From positions 1 to 54,215 of the forward strand of contig NZ_FNIX01000029.1 in NCBI RefSeq assembly GCF_900104175.1: a stretch of 54,215 nucleotides of DNA, written 5' to 3'. The notes beneath the pieces are model-generated. The model was given only the letters and a program-made list of their open reading frames with translations, did no database searches and had not been told where the DNA came from. Made by a program: the position numbers and the translations under genes. Shown here piece by piece: positions 6,282 to 14,222 of the stretch (within the stretch, counting starts at the first letter, position 1; every line of letters begins with the position of its first letter). The stretch comes from Lentzea jiangxiensis. Its GTDB lineage: Bacteria; Actinomycetota; Actinomycetes; Mycobacteriales; Pseudonocardiaceae.

Positions 6282-6718
6282 GCTGCTCCCTGGCTTCGTG
6301 CTACTGCGTCTTTGAAGGCCATCCAGCCCAGCAGCGCGCACTTCACGCGCGCCGGGTACTTCGAGACGCCGGCGAAGGCGATGCCGTCCTCGAGGACGTC
6401 CTCGTCGGGCTCGATCTGACCGCGGCTCTGCATCAACTCGACGAACGCGTCCATCTTCTCGAACGCCTCGCCCAAGGGCTTCCCCACGACGAGGTCGGTC
6501 AACACCGACGTCGAGGCCTGGCTGATCGAGCAGCCCTGGCCGTCGTAGGAGACGTCGGAAACCACGCCGCCGTCGAGCTTGACCCGCAGTGTCACCTCGT
6601 CGCCGCAGGTCGGGTTGACCTGGAACGACTCCGCGTCGAACGGGTCGCGCAGGCCACGGCCGTGCGGGTTCTTGTAGTGGTCCAGGATGATCTCCTGGTA
6701 CATCTGCTGGAGCTGCAT
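6278..6718 (-). CDS. sufU: SufU zinc-containing sulfur-transfer protein
   Basis: 146 residues. SufU accepts sulfur from the cysteine desulfurase SufS and passes it to the SufBCD scaffold. The three ligand cysteines are seen in PTCGDE, GQGCSISQAS and RVKCALLGW. The gene starts two bases from the sufS stop and overlaps sufT, within a tight operon. It resembles IscU but has the longer insert (about residues 82-115) between the second and third cysteines that marks the SufU type. Confidence 0.92.
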   Translation of the reverse strand: MQLQQMYQEIILDHYKNPHGRGLRDPFDAESFQVNPTCGDEVTLRVKLDGGVVSDVSYDGQGCSISQASTSVLTDLVVGKPLGEAFEKMDAFVELMQSRGQIEPDEDVLEDGIAFAGVSKYPARVKCALLGWMAFKDAVARSQGAA

Positions 6719-6719
6719 C

Positions 6720-7997
6720 TCAGGCCACCCCGAAGAACTTCTGCGCCTCGCGGACGCCGTCGACCAGTGCGTCGACCTCGTCCAGCGTGTTGTACAGGTA
6801 GAACGTCGCGCGCACCGACGACTGGGCGTTCAGGCAGCGGTGCAGCGGCCACGCGCAGTGGTGGCCGACGCGCACGGCGATGCCCAGGCTGTCGAGCACC
6901 TGGCCGGCGTCGTGCGGGTGCACGCCCTCGATCTCGAACGGCACGGCGCCGCCGCGGTTCACGGCGTCGGCGGGGCCGAGCAGCCGGACGCCCTGGACGG
7001 ACGACAGGCCTTCCAGCGCGGCAACGGTCAGCGCGTGCTCGTGGGCGTTGATCCGCTCCATGCCCACGACGCTGAGGTAGTCGACCGCGGCACCCAGGCC
7101 GACGGCCTGGGACGTCATCGGCGAGCCGGCCTCGAAGCGCTGCGGCGGCGGGGCGAACGTCGAGCCCTCCATCTTCACCAGCTCGATCATCGAACCGCCG
7201 GTGATGAAGGGGGGCAACGCCTCCAGCAGCTCACGACGTCCGTAGAGGACACCGATGCCGGACGGGCCGAGCATCTTGTGGCCGGAGAACGACGCGAAGT
7301 CGACGCCGAGCCGGTGGAAGTCGACCGGGCTGTGCGGAACGGACTGGCACGCGTCCAGCACGGTCAGCGCGCCGACCTTCTGCGCGGCGGCGACGAGCAC
7401 GTCGACCGGGTTGACCACGCCGGTCACGTTGGACTGGTGCGTGAACGCCACGACCTTCGCCCGAGGCGTGATCACGCTGTCCACATCGGACAGGTCGAGG
7501 CGGCCGTCGGGGGTCAGCTGGAACCACTTCAGCGTCGCGCCGGTCCGGGCGGCGAGCTGCTGCCACGGAACGAGGTTCGCGTGGTGCTCCATCTCGGTCA
7601 CGACGATCTCGTCGCCGGGACCGATCCGGAAGCGCGCGGCCTCGGGGCCCGAGGTCGCGGCGTTGCCCATCCCGTACGCCACGAGGTTGAAGCCCTCGGT
7701 GGCGTTCTTGGTGAACACCAGCTCGCCGAAGTCGGCGCCGACGAAGTCCGCGATGCGCTGACGCGCACCCTCGTACGCGTCGGTCGCTTCTTCCGCCAGC
7801 TGGTGGGCACCCCGGTGGACCGCCGCGTTGGCGGTCTGCAGGAATGCCCTCTCCGCGTCCAGGACCTGCGTCGGGCGTTGCGAGGTGGCGCCGGAGTCCA
7901 GGTAGACCAGGCGCTTCCCGTCACGAACGGTGCGGGACAGGATCGGGAAGTCCGCTCGGAGAGCGGCTACGTCCAATGGTGCTGCGGTGGTGGTCAC
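6720..7997 (-). CDS. sufS: SufS cysteine desulfurase
   Basis: 425 residues, PLP-dependent, removing sulfur from L-cysteine for Fe-S cluster building. The PLP lysine lies in FSGHKMLGPSGIG (near residue 238) and the catalytic cysteine in VRVGHHCAWPLH (near 378), the SufS-type short active-site loop. The GTG at 7997 is preferred over an ATG 24 bases upstream because AGGAGG stands five bases before the GTG. It is followed immediately by sufU, its sulfur acceptor. Confidence 0.93.
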   Translation of the reverse strand: MTTTAAPLDVAALRADFPILSRTVRDGKRLVYLDSGATSQRPTQVLDAERAFLQTANAAVHRGAHQLAEEATDAYEGARQRIADFVGADFGELVFTKNATEGFNLVAYGMGNAATSGPEAARFRIGPGDEIVVTEMEHHANLVPWQQLAARTGATLKWFQLTPDGRLDLSDVDSVITPRAKVVAFTHQSNVTGVVNPVDVLVAAAQKVGALTVLDACQSVPHSPVDFHRLGVDFASFSGHKMLGPSGIGVLYGRRELLEALPPFITGGSMIELVKMEGSTFAPPPQRFEAGSPMTSQAVGLGAAVDYLSVVGMERINAHEHALTVAALEGLSSVQGVRLLGPADAVNRGGAVPFEIEGVHPHDAGQVLDSLGIAVRVGHHCAWPLHRCLNAQSSVRATFYLYNTLDEVDALVDGVREAQKFFGVA

Positions 7998-8023
7998 AGC
8001 GCCTCCTCTCAACACCTGCAACG

Positions 8024-8797
8024 TCAGGAAAGGGCCGCGGCTTCCGTCTTACCGGTGTACTTCACGTAACCCTCGGACTCGAGCACGTCGGCCAGCTCGC
8101 GGCCACCGGACTCGACGATGCGGCCGTTCGCGAAGACGTGCACGAAGTCCGGCTGGATGTACTTGAGGATCCTGGTGTAGTGCGTGATCAGCATGACGCC
8201 GACCTCACCGGAGGCCTTGTAGCGGTTGACGCCCTCGGAGACGACGCGCAGCGCGTCGACGTCCAGACCGGAGTCGGTCTCGTCGAGGATCGCGACCTTC
8301 GGCTGGAGCAGGCCCAGCTGCAGGATCTCGTGGCGCTTCTTCTCACCGCCGGAGAAGCCCTCGTTCACCGAACGCTCGGCGAACGCCGGGTCGATGTCGA
8401 GGTCGGCCATCGCGCCCTTGACCTCCTTGACCCAGTGGCGCAGGGCCGGGGCCTCGCCGCGCACGGCGGTGGCGGCGGTGCGCAGGAAGTTCGACATCGA
8501 GACGCCGGGGACCTCGACCGGGTACTGCATGGCGAGGAACAGGCCCGCGCGGGCGCGCTCGTCGACGGACATCTCGAGGACGTCCTCACCGTCGAGCGTG
8601 ACGGTGCCCGAGGTGATCGTGTACTTCGGGTGCCCGGCGATCGCGTAGGACAGCGTGGACTTGCCGGAGCCGTTGGGGCCCATGATGGCGTGCGTCTCGC
8701 CGGCCTTGATCGTCAGGTCGACGCCCTTGAGGATCTCCTTGGGAGCGTCCTCGCTGACGACCGAGACGTGCAGGTCCTTGATCTCAAGGGTGGCCAT
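8024..8797 (-). CDS. sufC: SufC ABC-type ATPase
   Basis: 257 residues, the ATPase that powers the SufBCD scaffold. Walker A is GPNGSGKST (near residue 37), the ABC signature is FSGGEKKRHEILQL and Walker B ends in DETDSGLD. Soluble, with no transporter partner, as expected for SufC. It sits between the Rieske gene and sufS; the 26-base gap to sufS contains the sufS ribosome site. Confidence 0.94.
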   Translation of the reverse strand: MATLEIKDLHVSVVSEDAPKEILKGVDLTIKAGETHAIMGPNGSGKSTLSYAIAGHPKYTITSGTVTLDGEDVLEMSVDERARAGLFLAMQYPVEVPGVSMSNFLRTAATAVRGEAPALRHWVKEVKGAMADLDIDPAFAERSVNEGFSGGEKKRHEILQLGLLQPKVAILDETDSGLDVDALRVVSEGVNRYKASGEVGVMLITHYTRILKYIQPDFVHVFANGRIVESGGRELADVLESEGYVKYTGKTEAAALS

Positions 8798-8847
8798 GAC
8801 TTGCGGTTCTCCTGGTTGCCAATGGAAAGCTAGCGCTGGGCTAGAAG

Positions 8848-9162
8848 TCAGTTCTTGGTGGCGGTGACGTCGACGAACACGTCGCCGTCACGGATGTCGA
8901 CGGCGTAGACGTCGACCGGTTCGCTGGCGGGAGGCGACGAGGGCTTGCCGGTCTCCAGGTCGAAGCACGACCCGTGCAACCAGCACTCGATCCCCTTGCG
9001 GGAGACCTCGCCCTCGCTCAGCGACACCGCGGCGTGCGAGCACAGATCCGCGAGCGCGTGCACCCGCTCACCGTCGCGCACCAGGACGACGTCCACGTCG
9101 TCCACGGTGGCGGCGAACGGCTTGCGGTTGTCCAGTTCGGACAGTGCACACACTCGGATCAC
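8848..9162 (-). CDS. Rieske [2Fe-2S] ferredoxin-like protein in the suf operon
   Basis: 104 residues with a Rieske motif: CSH in LCSHAAV (near 42-44) and CWLH in ECWLHGSCF (near 61-64), giving the two Cys and two His that hold a 2Fe-2S cluster. It resembles the ferredoxin subunit of aromatic dioxygenases (HcaC/NirD type). The GTG start has GGAGGA just upstream. Its place between sufD and sufC is not seen in M. tuberculosis but fits other actinomycetes. It probably donates electrons for cluster assembly or is a first client; that role is inference. Confidence 0.87.
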   Translation of the reverse strand: MIRVCALSELDNRKPFAATVDDVDVVLVRDGERVHALADLCSHAAVSLSEGEVSRKGIECWLHGSCFDLETGKPSSPPASEPVDVYAVDIRDGDVFVDVTATKN

Positions 9163-9196
9163 TGCTCCTCCGCTGAGGAGCGCACGTCGTCGCGGC

Positions 9197-10354
9197 TCAC
9201 ACGCCCACCGCCTCGAGCTCTGCCTCGATGGCGGCCTCGAGGCGCTCGCGCACCTCGGGGACGGCGATCTTCGCGATCAGCTCCTGGAAGAAGCCGCGCA
9301 CGACGAGCCGCCGCGCCTGGGTCTCCGGGATGCCGCGCGCCTGCAGGTAGAACAGCTGCTCGTCGTCGAACCGGCCGGTGGCGCTGGCGTGGCCCGCGCC
9401 CTCGATCTCGCCGGTCTCGATCTCCAGGTTCGGCACCGAGTCGGCACGCGCACCATCGGTGAGGATCAGGTTCCGGTTCAGCTCGAACGTCTCGGTGCCC
9501 TCGGCGGCGACGCGGATGAGCACGTCACCGATCCACACCGCGTGCGCACCCTCGCCCTGCAACGCGCCCTTGTAGACGACGTTGCTGCGGCAGTTGGGCT
9601 GCCCGTGGTCGATGAACGGCCGGTGCTCCTGGTGCTGGCCCGCGTCCGCGAAGTACAGACCGAACAGCTCCGCGTCGCCACCGCGACCCGCGTACTGCAC
9701 GACCGGCGTCACGCGCACGACGTCGCCGCCGAGCGTGACCACGGTGTGCTTGATGGTCGCGTCGCGGCCGAGCTTCACGTGGTGCTGCGAGACGTGCACG
9801 GCGTCGTCGGCCCAGTCGTGGATGGTGATCACCGTGAGGTGAGCGCCGTCCGCGACGAGGAACTCGACGTTGTCCGCGTACGCGCCGGAGCCGCGGAAGT
9901 CCAGGATCACGGTGCCCTCGGCGAACTGCGAAGCCTTGATCTGGATGTGGCCGTAGGCAACGGTTCCGGTGCCCGCGCCGGTCACCGTGACGGTGGTCGG
10001 CTCGGTCTTCGCGTCGCCGGGCAGGGTCACGATCGTGGCCTGCTCGAACGAGGAGTAGGCCTGCGCGGCGACGCGGTCACCGGGGACGCCGGCCCCGCCG
10101 AGGCGGTCGTCGTCACGACCGACCGTCTCGACGGTGACACCGGCGGCGGCGTTCACCTCGACGGCAGCGGTACCCGTTGCCGCAGCGCCGGAGTGCAGAC
10201 CGGCCAGACGCTTGAGAGGTGTGAAGCGCCAGATCTCCTCACGGCCGCCCGGGACCTCGAACGCGTCCACGTCGTAGGACGTGAAGTGCTCCGCGCGCGA
10301 GGCGACCGGGACGACGGCACCGTGGGAGTGAGGTTGAGTCGACAGGGCGGCCAT
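9197..10354 (-). CDS. sufD: SufD scaffold subunit
   Basis: 385 residues, the SufB paralogue that pairs with SufB and SufC as the Fe-S assembly scaffold. The C-terminal right-handed beta-helix is evident, with the family motif EGAGHASATGRFDDEQLFYLQARG. It starts one base after the sufB stop. Together with SufB and SufC it forms the cytosolic SufBC2D complex. Confidence 0.92.
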   Translation of the reverse strand: MAALSTQPHSHGAVVPVASRAEHFTSYDVDAFEVPGGREEIWRFTPLKRLAGLHSGAAATGTAAVEVNAAAGVTVETVGRDDDRLGGAGVPGDRVAAQAYSSFEQATIVTLPGDAKTEPTTVTVTGAGTGTVAYGHIQIKASQFAEGTVILDFRGSGAYADNVEFLVADGAHLTVITIHDWADDAVHVSQHHVKLGRDATIKHTVVTLGGDVVRVTPVVQYAGRGGDAELFGLYFADAGQHQEHRPFIDHGQPNCRSNVVYKGALQGEGAHAVWIGDVLIRVAAEGTETFELNRNLILTDGARADSVPNLEIETGEIEGAGHASATGRFDDEQLFYLQARGIPETQARRLVVRGFFQELIAKIAVPEVRERLEAAIEAELEAVGV

Positions 10355-10355
10355 G

Positions 10356-11810
10356 TCAGCCGACGGCCCCTTCCATCTGCAGTTCGATCAGGCGGTTCAG
10401 CTCGAGGGCGTACTCCATGGGGAGCTCGCGCGCGATGGGCTCGACGAACCCGCGCACGATCATCGCCATGGCCTCGTCCTCGTTCAGGCCGCGCGACATC
10501 AGGTAGAACAGCTGGTCCTCGGAGACCTTCGAGACCGTGGCCTCGTGGCCCATCGCGACGTCGTCCTCGCGGACGTCGACGTACGGGTAGGTGTCCGAGC
10601 GGCTGATGGTGTCGACCAGCAGCGCGTCGCACTTCACCGTGGACTTCGAGTGGTGCGCCCGCTTGTTGACCTGGACCAGGCCGCGGTAGGACGTGCGGCC
10701 ACCGCCGCGCGCCACCGACTTCGACACGATGGTCGAGGAGGTGTGCGGGGCCATGTGGACCATCTTGGCGCCGGCGTCCTGGTGCTGGCCCTCGCCCGCG
10801 AACGCGATCGAGAGGACCTCGCCCTTGGCGTGCTCGCCCATCAGGAAGACGGCCGGGTACTTCATGGTCACCTTGGAGCCGATGTTGCCGTCGACCCACT
10901 CCATGGTCGCGCCCTCTTCGGCCTTGGCGCGCTTGGTGACCAGGTTGTAGACGTTGTTCGACCAGTTCTGGATCGTCGTGTAGCGGCAGCGGCCGCCCTT
11001 CTTCACGATGATCTCGACCACGGCCGAGTGCAGCGAGTCCGAGGAGTAGATCGGCGCCGTGCAGCCCTCGACGTAGTGCACGTAGGCACCCTCGTCGACG
11101 ATGATCAGCGTGCGCTCGAACTGGCCCATGTTCTCGGTGTTGATCCGGAAGTAGGCCTGCAGCGGGATGTCCACGTGCACGCCCTTGGGGACGTAGATGA
11201 ACGACCCGCCGGACCACGTCGCGGCGTTCAGCGCGGAGAACTTGTTGTCACCCGCGGGGATGACCGAGCCGAAGTACTCCTTGAAGAGCTCCGGCTGCTC
11301 CTTCAGGGCCGTGTCGGTGTCCAGGAAGAGGACACCCTTCTCCTCCAGGTCCTCGCGGATCTGGTGGTAGACGACCTCGGACTCGTACTGGGCGGCGACA
11401 CCCGCGACGAGGCGCTGCTTCTCCGCCTCCGGGATGCCCAGGCGGTCGTAGGTGTTCTTGATGTCCTCGGGCAGGTCCTCCCAGGAGGTGGCCTGCTTCT
11501 CGGTCGAACGCACGAAGTACTTGATCGAGTCGAAGTCGATCCCAGAGAGGTCAGCGCCCCAGTTCGGCATCGGCTTGAGGTCGAAGAGCTTGAGCGCCTT
11601 CAACCGGTACTCGAGCATCCACTCGGGCTCGTCCTTCTTCGCCGAGATGTCGCGGACGACATCCTCGCTGAGGCCTCGGCGGGCGCTCGCGCCGGCAACG
11701 TCGGAGTCGGCCCAGCCGAACTCGTAGTTGCCGAGAGACGCAATCGTCTCTTCCTGCGTGAGCGGAGACTGCACCGTGGTGGGCGTGCGCTGCTCGGCAG
11801 CGGCAGTCAT
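10356..11810 (-). CDS. sufB: SufB scaffold subunit
   Basis: 484 residues, the main scaffold on which Fe-S clusters are built. Family features are YVHYVEGCTAP (with a conserved cysteine), ANMGQFERTLI-like strands, and the C-terminal GHEATVSKVSEDQLFYLMSRGL. It overlaps the sufR stop by four bases (ATGA), so regulator and scaffold are translationally coupled. There is no sign of an intein, unlike the M. tuberculosis homologue, which carries one. Confidence 0.94.
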   Translation of the reverse strand: MTAAAEQRTPTTVQSPLTQEETIASLGNYEFGWADSDVAGASARRGLSEDVVRDISAKKDEPEWMLEYRLKALKLFDLKPMPNWGADLSGIDFDSIKYFVRSTEKQATSWEDLPEDIKNTYDRLGIPEAEKQRLVAGVAAQYESEVVYHQIREDLEEKGVLFLDTDTALKEQPELFKEYFGSVIPAGDNKFSALNAATWSGGSFIYVPKGVHVDIPLQAYFRINTENMGQFERTLIIVDEGAYVHYVEGCTAPIYSSDSLHSAVVEIIVKKGGRCRYTTIQNWSNNVYNLVTKRAKAEEGATMEWVDGNIGSKVTMKYPAVFLMGEHAKGEVLSIAFAGEGQHQDAGAKMVHMAPHTSSTIVSKSVARGGGRTSYRGLVQVNKRAHHSKSTVKCDALLVDTISRSDTYPYVDVREDDVAMGHEATVSKVSEDQLFYLMSRGLNEDEAMAMIVRGFVEPIARELPMEYALELNRLIELQMEGAVG

Positions 11811-12508
11811 GCGGGCTCCCCTCCATCATCTGGGATCCGTTGAACGTTCGGGATGTGCGTCGTGCACACGGCGTGGCCGCGGGCTATCGTCGCGAGGCGC
11901 TGCACGTGGGTACCGAGGAGGTTCGCGAACGTCTCCGTCTCGGTCTCGCACAGCTGGGGGAACTCGGCGGCAACGTGGGCGACCGGGCAGTGGTGCTGGC
12001 ACAACTGCTCGCCCACCCCGACGTTTCGCGCCGATGAAGCGTAACCCTCCCTGGTCAACGCGGCTGCGAGGGCCTTCGCCCGTTCGGCGGGCGTGACCTG
12101 GGCCACGATCGCTGAACGGTGCCGGTCCACCAGTGCGTCGACACGACTTCGCGCAAAAGCGCGCACAGCCTCTTCCCCACCTGTTTGGGCGAGGAACCTG
12201 ATCGCGGCGACCGCGAGGTCGTCGTAGGCGTGGCCGAACCGGGCGCGTCCGGCGTCGGTCAGCAGGAAGAGCTTCGCGGGACGGCCACGGCCACGTTGGG
12301 TCTGCCGGGGTGCGTCCCTGGTGATCGCCTCGCCGTCCGCGAGCAGCGCGTCTATGTGACGACGCACGGCCGTGGGGCTGATGCCCAGTTCCTCCGCGAC
12401 GGCTGCCGCGGTGACCGGACCCTGCTCCAGGAGGAGCCTGGCTACGGCACGCCGAGTCTTGCCGTCGTGCTGCGGCACGGCGTCAAGGTGGGTCTCGGCG
12501 TTTTTCAC
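11807..12508 (-). CDS. sufR: SufR Fe-S-binding transcriptional repressor
   Basis: 233 residues from the GTG at 12508. A winged helix (helix-turn-helix about residues 33-52, VAEELGISPTAVRRHI) is followed by a C-terminal cysteine set C170, C174, C187 and C215, fitting a 4Fe-4S sensor that represses suf when clusters are plentiful. Longer upstream frames lack a ribosome site and would cross the divergent promoter. The palindrome AACACCAGTGTT abuts the start, suggesting autorepression and perhaps a leaderless mRNA. It equals Rv1460. Confidence 0.88.
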   Translation of the reverse strand: MKNAETHLDAVPQHDGKTRRAVARLLLEQGPVTAAAVAEELGISPTAVRRHIDALLADGEAITRDAPRQTQRGRGRPAKLFLLTDAGRARFGHAYDDLAVAAIRFLAQTGGEEAVRAFARSRVDALVDRHRSAIVAQVTPAERAKALAAALTREGYASSARNVGVGEQLCQHHCPVAHVAAEFPQLCETETETFANLLGTHVQRLATIARGHAVCTTHIPNVQRIPDDGGEPA

Positions 12509-12520
12509 AACACCAGTGTT
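12509..12520. promoter_or_regulatory. candidate SufR operator
   Basis: AACACCAGTGTT is a 12-base perfect palindrome ending at the base before the sufR start codon. Its position is right for autorepression of the suf operon. The assignment to SufR is inference. Confidence 0.5.
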
Positions 12521-12550
12521 GCGTATTTCGCCGGAGGTCGCAAAGATCGC

Positions 12551-12565
12551 GGTCACAGGGTGACC
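12551..12565. promoter_or_regulatory. second palindrome in the sufR-mptB intergenic region
   Basis: GGTCACAGGGTGACC has six-base arms around three bases. It lies between the divergent starts of sufR (12508) and mptB (12603) and could be a SufR or other regulator site. Confidence 0.45.
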
Positions 12566-12602
12566 TGACTCACGGCTGAACGTGGCTGGATACGCTGCTC
12601 CC

Positions 12603-14138
12603 ATGTCCACCAACGGCGGAGCCCTGACTCCGGAGAGCGACCTCCTGAACGTGCGGGAACGTCGCCAGCTGGACATCGTGCGCCGCTGGGGCACGATCGG
12701 CGCCCTCCTGCTGACCGTGGGGTCCCTCGGCGGTGGCGCGGCACCCATCTACTCGCCGCTCTACGGCGTGCCCGTCCTCGGACTCTTCTCGAGGATGCCC
12801 AGCGTCGCGATGGGGGTCGTCTGGACCGGCATCTTCATGATCGTGTCGGCCTGGCTCGCGCTCGGCCGGTTCGTGCGCCCGGGCAGGCCGCGGCTCATCT
12901 CGCGCGGTCAGATGGACCGCACGCTGCTGATGTGGACCGTTCCGCTGGTCTTCTGCGTGCCGATGTTCTCCCGCGACGTGTACTCCTACCTCGCGCAGAG
13001 CGAGATCGCGGCGCGCGGGCAGGACCCGTACGAGTTGGGGCCGGCGACGGCGCTGGGCGTCGACCACGTGCTGACGCGCGGTGTGCCGAACATCTGGCGG
13101 GAGACGCCGGCGCCGTACGGGCCGCTGTTCCTCGCGTTCGGGCGGCTGACCGCGATGCTGACCGGGGACCACGTCGTGTCCGGCGTGTTCGTGCACCGGC
13201 TGCTGGTGCTGTGCGGCCTGGCGATGATCGTGTGGGCGCTCCCCCGGCTCGCGGCGCGGTTCGGGGTGCCGCCGGTCGGCGCGCTGTGGCTGGGCGCGCT
13301 GAACCCGCTGGTGCTGTTCCACATCGTCATCGGCGTGCACAACGACGGTCTCGCGCTCGGCCTCATGCTGGTCGGCCTGGAGCTCGCGATGCGCGGGCTG
13401 GAACCGTTGAAGTGGTCGTGGATCGTGCTGGGCTCCGGGGTCATCGTGTGCGGCGCGATGGTGAAGATCCCCGCGATGGCCGCGCTCGGGTTCCTCGGCG
13501 TGCTGGTGGCGCGCAAGCTCGGCGGTCAGGTCAAGCACCTCGCGCTGGTGGCCGGGATCATGGCGGTGATCGCCGCGGCCGGGGTGGTGGTGATCTGCCT
13601 CGGCACCGGGTTCGGGTTCGGCTGGGTCGAGACGCTGAACGTCGCCTCCACCGTGAAGTCGTGGATGTCGCCGCCGACGGCGCTGGGGTTCCTGGGGGCC
13701 GGCACCGGCATCCTGCTCGGCCTCGGCAACCACACCGAGGCGATGATCTCGCTGACCCGGCTGCTCGGGCAGGGCATCTCGATCGTGATCACCGTCATGC
13801 TGCTGTGGCGCAGCTTCAAGGGCCGGATCAAGGCGATGAACGGCCTGGGCGCGGCGCTCGGCGCGATCCTGGTGCTCGGGCCGGTGCTGCAGCCCTGGTA
13901 CGTGCTGTGGGCGGCGCTCCCGCTGGCCACGGCGGTGGTCGGGCCCAAGTTCCGGATGATCGCCATGGTGGCCTCGGCGGTCATCGCGATCATCCTGCCG
14001 CCGACCGGCTCCGCGTTCGACGGGCGGGCCTACACGGTGCCGCAGGCGGTCGCGGGCGCCGTCATCACCTTCGCGGTCTGCGTGCTGATCGCGCGCAAGC
14101 GGGTCGGTCCGTTCCTGAAGTCCGACACGGCCGTGTGA
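12603..14138 (+). CDS. mptB: polyprenol-phosphomannose-dependent alpha-1,6-mannosyltransferase, MptB-like
   Basis: 511 residues with about a dozen hydrophobic segments, of the GT-C type that extends the mannan core of lipomannan from polyprenyl-phosphate mannose at the outer face of the membrane. Family motifs are FSRDVYSYLAQSEIAARGQDPY (the acidic residues after TM3 are the catalytic loop), APYGPLFLAF and ALNPLVLFHIVIGVHNDG. Divergent from sufR exactly as Rv1459c is from Rv1460. ATG 12603 is chosen; GTG 12582 in frame is possible. Confidence 0.85.
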   Translation: MSTNGGALTPESDLLNVRERRQLDIVRRWGTIGALLLTVGSLGGGAAPIYSPLYGVPVLGLFSRMPSVAMGVVWTGIFMIVSAWLALGRFVRPGRPRLISRGQMDRTLLMWTVPLVFCVPMFSRDVYSYLAQSEIAARGQDPYELGPATALGVDHVLTRGVPNIWRETPAPYGPLFLAFGRLTAMLTGDHVVSGVFVHRLLVLCGLAMIVWALPRLAARFGVPPVGALWLGALNPLVLFHIVIGVHNDGLALGLMLVGLELAMRGLEPLKWSWIVLGSGVIVCGAMVKIPAMAALGFLGVLVARKLGGQVKHLALVAGIMAVIAAAGVVVICLGTGFGFGWVETLNVASTVKSWMSPPTALGFLGAGTGILLGLGNHTEAMISLTRLLGQGISIVITVMLLWRSFKGRIKAMNGLGAALGAILVLGPVLQPWYVLWAALPLATAVVGPKFRMIAMVASAVIAIILPPTGSAFDGRAYTVPQAVAGAVITFAVCVLIARKRVGPFLKSDTAV

Positions 14139-14222
14139 CGGACTTTCCGGACCGGTAACCCCGAACCCCCGGCGGACGACCCCCAAGTCACGGGAAGATC
14201 GTCGCCGAGGGGGTGGTGCGAC

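Noticed and set aside
8848..9162. Rieske gene as part of a dioxygenase system
   Set aside because: No oxygenase or reductase subunits are nearby; its place inside the suf operon gives a better context.
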